A model generated the notes under the pieces. It had not been told where the DNA came from. It did not search any database and was given only the letters and a program-made list of their open reading frames with translations. A stretch of 17,500 nt of DNA. Origin: Actinidia chinensis. Lineage: Eukaryota > Streptophyta > Magnoliopsida > Ericales > Actinidiaceae. A program made the translations under genes and the position numbers. The DNA lies in NCBI GenBank assembly GCA_009663005.1, contig CM018893.1:13808652-13826151 (forward strand), in the 5' to 3' direction. This document shows positions 1 through 8,525 of this stretch, one piece after another; within the stretch, counting starts at the first letter, position 1, and every line of letters begins with the position of its first letter.

Positions 1-290
1 ATTTCCACCCGGTGCTCTTATAACCCGTACTGGGTGTTTCCACATATGGGGGAGCAGCTCGCTCCCCTCCGCCTCTGGTTTGCTCCTCTCCCTTAGGCGC
101 TGTTGTATGGATGCCATTTGTCAGTAATCCTTGGGTTTGCCATGACGGGTCGCTCACGGAAACGATGCCGGCCCCCTGTGTCCGCGTTTGGCTCATTCCC
201 GCTCTTTGATTTCTTTTAGGGCATTGCTATTTTCTCACTTTTCATTTCAATCTCGCTGTAGCACTTTTAGAGAGAGAGGAGATCGTAGCT
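1..290. other. Left edge, no gene recognised
   Basis: No coding region could be supported here. The stretch is pyrimidine-rich on the plus strand, with an acceptor-like TTTCTTTTAG near 211-220. It lies directly upstream of the inferred antisense gene and could be its promoter, leader or a leader intron, or the inner part of the outer 3' LTR. None of these could be decided from the sequence. Confidence 0.3.
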
Positions 291-367
291 TTGGCTTCCT
301 CTTCAAACCATTTCCAGGCAGCTGTGATTATACGGTCACGCGTCGGAGAGCGCCCCCATCTGATACA
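291..367 (+). other. Putative first coding exon of the antisense gene
   Basis: A reading frame runs from 291 (TTG, where an ATG would be expected) to 367 without a stop. It is followed directly by a consensus plant donor, GTAAGT, at 368-373. The encoded peptide is Ser-rich, then hydrophobic and Arg-rich. The acceptor for this donor was not identified. Exon status rests on the donor and the open frame only. Confidence 0.35.
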
Positions 368-1332
368 GTAAGTCACTATTTCTCTGGGCCTCTTTTTTAC
401 ATTCACTTTAGAACGCTATTCAGATCTACGTCGTAGTCCGCCTTCTTCCAAATCACTATAATATGGTCCGGGTCAAACCCGACTCGATTGAGTAATTAGG
501 GTTACCTAGATTCCAACCTCGCCCGGGACACTTTAAGCCTCCTCTGACCATCTCCTCCACTTTCATGACATGGCGTTGAATCGGGCCTCAAATCTTGTTC
601 GCAAGCGAGGCTTTAGCCCAATTCGTGTCGACCATAGATTCCTGACGACGTAGTGATAAAGCGTCCGGGTCCAACGATAACGCAGTTGGGTGGAGGGTGA
701 GGCGATCGGATGCCCATTAGGACCTGGTTCATTTACCAAGCCGGGCTTCTTCATTTCCCCTCAGCAAACTCTTGGGATCTGTCCTTTCATCTGCGGCGCA
801 ACTTTTATGGATGCAAGTCGCTATAAACTTTGACCGAACCGTGCTGGCGGTTGAGGGCTTTGATGGCAGAGAGAAGGAATTGAGTTTCCCCGCGGATTCG
901 ATCTTTTCTGTGTACTGCGTGTCAAGCCTAGGAAACTTGAGACCCATGCTCGCAGTCAATCACTTCTTCGCCCTTAGGAAGCCAAATCATCCATCAGACG
1001 AGGTTAGTTTAACGGATTCTCGGGACCAGGACCAGTATTTGACGACTTCATTTTGGGTCTCGGGTCAATGGGAGTTCCCTGTCACGAACCCAACCTCTCT
1101 CGTTTCCTAGGACACATGTGTTACGTTCCCTGAGATGAGAACCGGCGTGCTTCTCTCCCCCTTGCGATATACTTTGTCAATCGTCCATTGCTGGCTAACG
1201 TTACTGACTGTTGTGTCTGGTTTCGCTTTGCAGGATTCAACAGACTTTTTGGAGGAAGAGCGACCGGTGTTCGGCGCAATAAGTGCTGTGAACAATTGTG
1301 GACCGCTCCCCCGCAAGTCTCTGATTTACTAG

Positions 1333-1434
1333 GTTACAGATCCCCTTTTACCGATACACCATTCCTCTCCGAGCCGCTCCATCAGGGACTGCCCGTTCTC
1401 TCTTTCTTTTTTTCTTTCTTTTCCGCCCCTCCAG
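1333..1434 (+). other. Putative intron of the antisense gene
   Basis: GT at 1333-1334 follows CTAG. The acceptor CAG at 1432-1434 is preceded by a pyrimidine tract of about 40 bases (from about 1394). At 102 nt the length is typical for a plant intron. A further acceptor with TTTGCAG ends at 1233, with CTAAC and CTGAC branch-site-like motifs upstream (about 1194-1209). Its donor is unclear. Confidence 0.4.
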
Positions 1435-2233
1435 ACCGAGGACCAGGTTCTAGGTCGATGAGCTCTTCTATCTGACGAGGTCAGTGACTCCTTTGAAGGA
1501 CCCTCAAAGCCAGCTTCAAAGGCTGTTAGAAGAGGCCGAAGGCGAAAGTTTCTAGCTCCGGCGAAATCGAGCTCTTCCCTTCTCAGGCTGGGACCTCGAT
1601 CTGGGCCCGACGAGGCCTGAACGAAGAGGCGAGGTCGAAGACGGCGAAGAGGTGGATAAATCCCTCCTGCAGCTCCTTTGTTGGTCCAGCCTCATATTCC
1701 TGTCCTCGGAACCTAGAACTCTCCCGAGCTCAGATTCTGACGTTGCATCATCGAACCGAGGGAGATTGTAGAGGCACTCCCTTTCTCCTCTCACACACAC
1801 CAGTTTTCATCTGCTGGGTCTCAGTTGAACGCAGAGATCATGGCCCCTAAGGTGAGGATTCTAGGGAAGAAGCAAGCCCCAACAACTATCCGCCCCACTA
1901 TCCCCCTCACCCCGCGGCCCATGTCTCTCCATACCACCCCATCCGAAGACCATCGAACCGCGCGCCGCCGTGATGGGTGACAACGGAAGAGAAACAACCG
2001 TTGCCATGAGGGAGCCTCTCGACCTGAAGAGGGGAAAGGGTGCAGGATCGGGCCCTTGCCAACCCCCCCGATTTTGGGCCCTCAATTTCCGCAGTGGAGC
2101 TCGGCAACAAGTTACCACCTCGGGCGTACCACTTTTAAGGACATGAACCTTGTTTGCCTGGGCACCGCGGTGATGCTCACCTAAGACGTTCGTGATCTGC
2201 TGCTGAGTCCACGGCAGAGTTCGGGGCAAGCTC

Positions 2234-2344
2234 GTATGTTTGGGGCCCATGTTAGAATCTTCACGTTTTCATCTTCAACTCGTTAATGAGCCTGATACAT
2301 GCCTGTTCTTTTCTAATACTATCTCTTTTTTTTCCCTTTCTTAG
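2234..2344 (+). other. Putative intron of the antisense gene
   Basis: The donor GTATGT at 2234-2239, a TTCTAATAC branch-point-like motif near 2311-2319, a pyrimidine tract and the acceptor TTTCTTAG ending at 2344 form a textbook plant intron of 111 nt. It separates two blocks of broken coding sequence on the plus strand. This is the best-supported intron in the region. Confidence 0.5.
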
Positions 2345-3077
2345 TTATTTTAAGCGATCTTGTTCTTCTCACGTCGGCTAAGCAGTGCGTGTGGATCTAA
2401 GAAGGCGATCAGAAGGTCGATTAACCTCGCAAATGAGCTGAAACAAACTCAAGTCCGAAGCTCGCGGATGCACTGTCGGCAGCCGGATCGCGATCCTTCA
2501 ACTTAACCACCCCAGTAAGAAGCGTCCGACCTGAGGCGTTTGGCTTTGTGGCGTGTGTACAAGAAGTTTTGTTCCGACCGCGCCTCGAGCAGGGCCTGGG
2601 GACGTGTATTAAGCAGCTCGTGAGTCCCCGCCCTGGTGTCTTTCAAGAGGGATGGCTTGCCTGTTTGAAAGAGCTTCAAACCCACACTTGATCATCCCGC
2701 GTGGTCGTCCCCTGCCCCCTCCCTGTCTAACTCCCCCTTCTTCTCCACTTTCTCCATGAACTATTCACCCATCCCCTGGCCCGACTTCACGAAGAGTAGT
2801 ATGGCGACGCCTTCCTGCTGCGAGAGGAATACTAACACTGTTGCCAGTGGGAGCTGCACACAGGGCTGCGTAAACTGCTGATCGGAACGAGCTGGGGAAG
2901 CAGAGGTCGAACGACGGGCTTTAGAAGCCGAGGGTGAAAACATCGTTTAGAATACTTCCTGTTATTAAATTCTTCTTCTATTTTTGTCGATTTGTTACTG
3001 TAAAACGTTGGCATTTCAACTAGCAATTTCGGTAATGAAACTGTTTTGACCAGTTTCTTCTCAGTTTCTTTGTGCGT

Positions 3078-3205
3078 CTGATCTTGGTTTATGACCATAG
3101 CTCCTTTTAAGGACGATTTTCTTGCGAGTCTGTGCTTCCTTCTGATCTCGGTGTATGACCCTATATATCCTGTTAAGGACGATTTTCTTCGAGTCTTTGG
3201 CCTAA
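3078..3205 (+). repeat. Two-copy direct tandem repeat, 64-bp period
   Basis: Copies begin at 3078 and 3142, both with CTGATCT. They share the blocks TATGACC, AAGGACGATTTTCTT and CGAGTCT, with scattered substitutions and indels. It looks like an old local duplication. Confidence 0.7.
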
Positions 3206-3728
3206 TGCTGAAATTCACCTCGGCCGGGTTCATAATGATGTTTCGCATTCACCATGCTAAATTGCGCTGGACTCGCCACATGTTAAACAACTGTTCGTAA
3301 CCTAGGCTCCTGTTGGTTTCACGGGAACGTCATGGTCCACACTTCATTGCCCCTATTTCGACAAACGTACCGTTCGTTTGAACCGACTCTTGAGTGCACC
3401 TTTCCCGTCAGTTTGAACGTCGCACTAAATTCGTCTAATAACTTCTGGCCCTTTTATTGCGTCGTTTCGTTGCCGTTCGAGGGCATTTAAATAGTGATGC
3501 ACCCTGACTTTGACTGAACACAATCTACCATCATTCACCAATCTTTTCTGAGAGCAATCATCCTTCACACAAATGCCCTTGGTTGTCCTACAACTCGCTG
3601 GGCCTCTTTCTTCAATCCCCTGTAACCTCCAAGGGGTCACAGATTATTTTTCCCTTTGGACATGGGTGGGATTGTCAATCACTCTGTCTCACAGATCAAC
3701 CTCTGTTCCTCACAACGCTGTAGTCTGA

Positions 3729-3749
3729 AGCGCTTTTCCCAAAAGCGCT
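3729..3749. repeat. Perfect inverted repeat (hairpin), 9-bp arms
   Basis: The arms AGCGCTTTT and AAAAGCGCT are separated by CCC. No T-run follows on either strand, and no role is evident. Confidence 0.75.
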
Positions 3750-4130
3750 GTAGCTTTTGACTTCCGTCCGTTATTCTGCGGCCCCGCGCTCGTGGTTCCG
3801 GTTGCGTTGGCCTCATCCGTCACCCCCGCACTCGGCCGAGTACCGTGTCTGTGAGTTCATGCCTTATTTTCGAGGCAACTGTTCCACAAGACCGAAAAGA
3901 ATTCAGTTGAAGGCCGTGCCGTGCCTCTTGCCTACTCGATGCCCTGGACTTTTGGTTCCATTATCCGATTCAGAATGGAAGGCTCGGCTCGGTCAACGGC
4001 GTTGCTTGTGAAGATGAAGCGAGTGGACCTCTCAACCTTTCTTTAAGCGTAGTCCTGTCTTTTACCTTGTAATTAGAGGGGTATTGCACATCCGAAATAC
4101 TTGTATCCTCGACGTTCTATTTCATATATG

Positions 4131-4136
4131 AATAAA
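4131..4136 (+). promoter_or_regulatory. Possible polyadenylation signal for the antisense transcript
   Basis: AATAAA lies in an AT-rich stretch after TTTCATATATG. It is about 1.2 kb downstream of the antisense stop and just before the tandem array. The match is short, so it could occur by chance. Confidence 0.25.
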
Positions 4137-4243
4137 AATGCTGATTTACGTATCATTCTGTTGTGGCTTATATTCTTGCAAAGTTCATCTTTCCATTCTG
4201 GTCCTTCACTTAAGTAAATGGATGCAACTAACAAGTGTATGCG

Positions 4244-5421
4244 TAGCTCGGTGGGCCCGCTAACTAACTCCGCTTTAATTAACCGAGTTAACTTGTTAAA
4301 AATTAATGGTTAAGCTCTGAGCATTTTAAAGCTCTGGCGAGCTTTCCCCTCGAAGTTTACCAAGTGATACTTGATTATAGCGTATGAGGCAGTTTGCGGT
4401 GCTTTTTCGAAGCTCGGCTAACCCTCTTCCCTTCGCCTATTTGATCAAGTTAACAATTGTAAAAATTATGGACCGCTCGGATCATTGTAAAGCTCGGCTA
4501 GCTTTCCCCTCGACTTTTATTTACCAATGCTAACTTGATTAAGCGTATGAAGCAGTTCGGTGCTTTTTTTCTTTTTCGCAGCTCGGCTAATCCCTTCCGC
4601 GATTTGATCATGTTAACTTGTAAAAATTAATGGACAAGAGCTCGGAGCCCATGTAAGGCTCCGGCTAGCTTTCCCCTCGAATTTTACCAAGTGCTACTTT
4701 GATTAAAGCGTATGAGCAATGGTGCTTTTTTTCGAAGCTCGTGCTAACCCCTTCCCCTTCCGGCATTTGATCAAGTTAACTTGTAAAAATTAATGGACAG
4801 CAAGCTCGAGCATTGGTAAAGCTCAGCTCGCTTTCCCCGCGAATTTTTACCAAGTGCTACTTGATTAAAGCGTATGAATGGCAGTTCGGTGCTTTTTCGA
4901 AGCTCGGCTACCCCTTCCCCACGATTTGGATCAAGTTACTTGTAAATTAATGGAACAAGCTGGAGCATTGTAAAGCTCGGCAGCTTTCCCCTCGAATTTT
5001 ACCAAGTGCTCTTGATTAAAGCGTATGAAGGTGTTTCGGTGCTTTTTCGAAGCTAATCTCGGGCTACCCCTTCTCGCGATTTGACAGTTAGCTGTAAAAA
5101 TTAATGGACAACTCGGAGCATTGTAAAGCTCGGCTAGCTTTCTCCTCCACTCGATATTTTACCAGTGCTACTTGATTAAGCGTATGAGGCAGTTCGGTGC
5201 TTTTTTCTAAGCTCGCTACCCCTTCTCTGCGATTTGAATCAAGTGTAACTTGGTAAAAATTAATGGACAAGCTCGGATCATTGTAAAGCTCGGCTAGCCT
5301 TTCCCCTCGAATTTTACCAAGTGCTACTTGATAAAGCGTATGAAGGCATTCGGTGCTTTTTCGCAGCTCGGACTACCCCTTCTCGAGATTGGATCAGTTA
5401 ACTGTAAAACTTGTAAAAATT
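4244..5421. repeat. Tandem array, about 7 copies of a roughly 160-bp monomer
   Basis: The landmark GCGTATG recurs at 4380, 4543, 4708, 4870, 5021, 5180 and 5336, with spacings of 163, 165, 162, 151, 159 and 156 bp. Each unit also carries AGCTCGGCTAGCTTTCCCCT, a CAAGTGCTACTTG palindrome-like block, CGGTGCTTTTTCG, GATTTGATCAAGTTAACTTG and AAAATTAATGG. Copies differ mostly by one- to few-base indels. The array starts about 90 bp beyond the pol stop of the outer element, in its 3' untranslated region. Tat/Ogre elements are known to carry such arrays there, and some have given rise to genomic satellites. Confidence 0.93.
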
Positions 5422-5513
5422 GTCAGAATAAGGTTTTAAACAATACTTCTTAAAGAGTATTGAAAATGGTAATGCTTTTATACATACGATGAAGGCCAGT
5501 GCAGCATTACAAT
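5422..5513 (-). other. Spacer between pol stop and tandem array
   Basis: This is a short AT-rich stretch directly past the outer pol stop. No promoter or terminator was recognised. Confidence 0.5.
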
Positions 5514-6870
5514 TTAGTGAAAACTTTTCGGGCAATTGCTGGCTTCCAAGGTCGCGGGACTTCTTTTTCTTTCTGCATCCTTCAGATGTAAAACTTCTTC
5601 CGGCAGTTTGATTATTTTGTAGGGCCCCCTCCGTTTGCGCGAGCTTGCCGTCTGTTGGATCTTTATTTCCCTTTTTAGTGTTTCCACGACTTTCCTGAGA
5701 ACGAGACTTCCCACTTTCCCCCTTCAAACTCCCTCCGTTGAACCTTCTGGTTGAAGGATTTAGCAAACTGCTTTGATAGTCAGCCATTCTGATGAGTGCA
5801 TTCTCTCTCTTTCCTCAGCCAAGTTTAGATCTCGTGCCTGAACCTCATTGTTGTTAGAATGTGTTGTAAGCCTCTTCGCGGATTGTGGGCAGCCAGCCCG
5901 ACCTCACATGGGATTACGGCGTCGAATCCGAAGCCAGTGAGTTATGGCGTTTCGTTTCGCGCCTTCGTGTGTGGTCCGATAAGCCCATAATTACGTTTGC
6001 CAATTCATCGACCCACGTCCCTTTTGGCCTTCGCAGACGTTTTTTTGATCCCGTTCATGATGTTTTATTTGAGGCCCTCGCTTGTCCATTGGCACCCGCG
6101 GGTAGCTTGGCATTGATTTGTAAATTCACTTCAGTTGCTCTAACAGACCCCTTAACTTTGCTTCTGACAAATTGGGTACCGTTACCGACACGAGGCCCGC
6201 GGATTTCCAAATCTGGAAGGTTTACCACCTCGGAGAACTTATTCACGTCTGTCTCTCTGATTTGTGCTAGCGGCCAGCTTCTACCCATTTTGTGAGTAAT
6301 CGTTCTCTACAAGTTTAAAAACCTCTTGTTGCCAGGAGCTCTAGGTAGTGACACCTCGATATTCCAGTCCCATTTGGGCGAATGGGCCAGGACTAGTAAG
6401 CGGGGCAAGTCTCTTGTCAGGGTTGATGGATTAGGGGTGGAAAAGAGCTGACACTTATGCACCTGCGCACATATACTGAGCGTCCGTCTGCATGTAAGGC
6501 CACCATTACCCCCTGTGAAAGAGCTCTGTGTGCAACGATCTTCCCCAGAGTGGTACTCCGCACATTCCCTCATGGATTTCTAAAGTACTCCTCGACAGGC
6601 TCGGTGTAACACAACAAGTAGTGGCCCTTGGTCAGATCTTTTTGTATAATTCCCCTGGAGATATCCATAACCGTGCAGCTGATCCTGATCTTTGTCCCCT
6701 CTTTCCTGTATCTTCCTGGCAGCTGGTCGGTGGTCCGTAAATAGTTCACACGATGGGTCATCCCATGCCGGTCCACTAGTTGCCTTGTTGACAATAACGG
6801 ATGAATGTTTTTCTTCTTCTATACTGGGGACCGAGCGATGTCGACTACTACCATTCTGCCATGGTCCCCC
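5514..6870 (-). pseudogene. Outer element integrase, frameshifted
   Basis: This domain inserts the element's cDNA into the genome. Reading on the minus strand, an N-terminal zinc-binding part shows HSG (about 6552) and CAQVHKCQ (about 6470). The catalytic core follows, with APGNKRF, EPLAQIRETDVNKF-like sequence (about 6280-6240), NGTQF (about 6170) and the ANGQA-AS block (about 6080). The C-terminal part includes VLRKVV, KKGNKDPTDGKLA and a GPYK block (about 5715-5600) and ends EASN...SFH and stop TAA at 5514-5516. These fit Tat integrases. At least four frame changes split it. The first catalytic Asp region near 6360 reads poorly, so the copy is not intact as given. Confidence 0.85.
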
Positions 6871-7300
6871 ATTCAAAGTGGATGCCAACGAGGCTGCGCA
6901 TTCGCATGCACGTGATGTCTCTCCCGACCTGCTGATTTTAAATGCCGAAACTCGCTGAGAAGATTTTTGCCACCGTGACATTTTCGCCATTTAACCCCTC
7001 GAGCCTCAAATTTGCCGGTCACTTGATGTACGGACCAGTTTTGAAAATCGCTATTATGCATACTCCGTCACTTCCCGCTTACTGTCAGACCTCAACCCCA
7101 CTATCAGTGCCGTCGTACTCAGCTTCATTTATTTCGCGTCTGGGAACTTAAGTCGAAGCCCTGTTCGAAAGACCGAGCCTTCGGGATCTTTCAACATACC
7201 CCTCGCCTGCTCCCTGGCGGTTCCTTGGCTCCGTCGACGTACTCTCTGCCACGCCATATAGGCTCTCCGGGGTGGTTCTAAAGTAACCTCTTGCTTTCCC
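6870..7300 (-). pseudogene. Outer element second RNase H (archaeal-type, aRNH)
   Basis: Minus-strand reading gives YVDG followed by a Gly-rich strand (about 7230), NEAEYDG (about 7115), then VHQVTGKFEARGVK (about 7025) and an RERxxHANA-like block (about 6900). These are the Asp, Glu and His-region motifs of a second, plant-type RNase H. In Tat-lineage elements it lies between the retroviral-type RNase H and integrase. The extra domain separates Tat from most Ty3/gypsy lineages. Frameshifts interrupt it. Boundaries are approximate. Confidence 0.8.
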
Positions 7301-7389
7301 CATGCAGTTCTTTAGTTCATTAGTGTCTCTTCCCTTGGTAGATCTGATCGACCATCGTACCTCTCCCTAGTAGTGCGAAGCTTGGCGGT

Positions 7390-7787
7390 GCGTTTTGGGT
7401 GTTCTCTCCATTTCTCCAAGAGTTTGGGATTGGATCGGCCCTAGGATTTCCGGTCTGGGGGAAAACTCTGCACGAAGTCCGCCAATACTTGCCCCTTATT
7501 GCCGCCCGTTGTAAGAAGCTTCTATGTCAAACTGCACACGTTCTAGGACCATTTAGAGAGTCGTCCCCGTCAGTCCTGTTTCAATCAATATGCCTGAGGG
7601 AATTCGGTGTATACCGAGATGGGTGTGCTTTGAAAATAGTGCTGAGCTTTGCGTGGGTCACCAACCAGGGTGCATACAAGCTTTTCCATGGTAAATATCG
7701 TGTCCGACAATCAAGTCATTTTTCCCTTTCTCACAAATAAATCGGCGCGCTTCTCGTTGACCCGTTCTCTTAACAAAACCGAGCTCA
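7390..7787 (-). pseudogene. Outer element RNase H, downstream part
   Basis: This continues the RNase H reading frame cut by the inner element. Directly left of the target-site duplication the minus strand reads AVSSVLLRE-like sequence. EKLVCTLV, RKAQHYFQSTPISVYTEFP (about 7685-7600) and VQFDIE (about 7540) follow, and the domain ends with AEFSP near 7455. These are standard RNase H and connection motifs of plant gypsy pol. Several one-base frame changes are present. Confidence 0.85.
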
Positions 7788-7792
7788 CCGCG
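7788..7792. repeat. Target-site duplication, left copy (CCGCG)
   Basis: CCGCG directly abuts the TGATACG terminus of the inner element and matches 14432-14436 at the other end. Five bases is the usual Ty3/gypsy length. Confidence 0.88.
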
Positions 7793-8525
7793 TGATACGA
7801 ACCAACCCCGGGCCGTTGTAACGAACCCCGTATCAAGTATTGTTGCCTAAGACCTTTCTACTTCAGTGTTAGAAGTGGGAAAACCGTGCCACACCTAAAA
7901 GAGATGTAACCTTGGTAAAGTAGACGCCACAATCAAGGGTGAAATAACTCGATTGATAATTCAAGACGGAAACCACAGAGAAATTGGTATAAGTTTCAAA
8001 TTAGTTCTCAAAGACCATAAGAGAAATACTCTCACTTCCTACACAACTCTCCCTCTACAAAGGAAAGAGCACAATTGATACTACTAAGGCCACAAAGATC
8101 AGCCTTAGGAAATTCTTAAACTAGTAAACTTGGCCTCAATTTAAGGAAGCAACTCTACTTTATCTCTTATTTCAGCCTAAAAATTCTTTCTGCCTAAACA
8201 ACTCAATTTAATAAAGAACCATGCAGACATTACTCCCATAATTTTAGCCCAAATTGTGCAACCAGAATTCTCAATTTAAGGAAGTCAGCTCCCCATTTTG
8301 GTCTATTGACTTCTGGACTTGAAACATGCTTATTTATGGCTGGATATTTTGTTCATCACACCATCAATGGGCCTCCACTTTGCTTTTTTGAGCCCAAATC
8401 CCTTGAATCACACGCCCATTAATGATTTATTTAAAAATTTTCTTGGCACGTGCTCTTGTAATTAGGCCAATGGAAACGTGAATTGGGATCCGCTTCCTGG
8501 ATCTCGTGTTAGCCATTCCTCATCA
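7793..8525 (-). repeat. Inner element 3' LTR
   Basis: It starts TGATACG and ends CCTCATCA on the plus strand, giving TG...CA ends. It aligns along its whole length with 13700-14431. Shared blocks include GTAACGAACCCCGTATCAAG, ACTAAGGCCACAAAGATCAG and ATGGCTGGATATTTTGTTCA. The two copies differ by many substitutions and small indels. In element orientation this is the downstream LTR, next to the polypurine tract. Its first 100 or so bases seem to encode the end of pol. CACGTG and CCAAT motifs are shared with the other copy. Confidence 0.92.

Larger units (their letters stand above)
291..2950 (+). pseudogene. Antisense ORF (aORF) of the outer Tat element, spliced and degraded
   Basis: The plus strand shows broken protein-coding sequence opposite in sense to gag-pol. 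A first block reads ASSSNHFQAAVIIRSRVGER (about 294-353). A second (about 560-1110) includes REKELSFPADSIFSVYC, NHPSDEVSL and FWVSGQWEF, which resemble the 'putative gypsy type transposon'/transposase-28 domain of Tat antisense ORFs. An acidic, Ser/Arg-rich block follows (about 1455-1620). Then come a helical stretch with NLANELKQTQV (about 2420-2455) and a C-terminal part with GWLACLKEL and a Pro/Ser-rich tail, ending ALEAEGENIV and stop TAG at 2948-2950. GT-AG introns are likely (2234-2344, 1333-1434, one ending at 1233). The expected start at 291-293 is TTG, not ATG. Several frame changes are needed, so the product is uncertain. The family's function is not established, and family membership here is from memory of its motifs. 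Confidence 0.5.
2951..4243. other. Non-coding spacer between antisense gene and tandem array
   Basis: No coding region with recognisable homology was found here on either strand. It contains a two-copy 64-bp tandem duplication (3078-3205), a TATA-like TTTAAATA at 3486-3493, a perfect 9-bp hairpin (3729-3749) and a plus-strand AATAAA (4131-4136). By position it is the 3' untranslated region of the antisense gene and also part of the 3' region of the outer element. Confidence 0.5.

Noticed and set aside
772..1110. Stand-alone plus-strand gene of 112 codons
   Set aside because: It is better explained as one block of the longer antisense ORF. The ATG is internal and the frame shifts on both sides.
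1861..2250. Minus-strand ORF of 129 codons
   Set aside because: No family resemblance. It overlaps plus-strand sequence with better coding and splice evidence.
4244..5421. CRISPR-like array
   Set aside because: The units are contiguous monomers of about 160 bp with no unique spacers, and the context is a plant retrotransposon.
4244..5421. Centromeric satellite array
   Set aside because: Only about seven copies, located between pol and the antisense gene of one element. No evidence of a long free array in this window.
8327..8340. TATA box of the inner LTR (CATAAATAAG on the minus strand)
   Set aside because: The corresponding bases in the 5' LTR near 14245 lack the motif, so a functional promoter could not be supported.
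7793..8525. Solo LTR or MITE
   Set aside because: A matching LTR lies at 13700-14431 in the same orientation, with primer-binding site, polypurine tract and target duplication in the right places.
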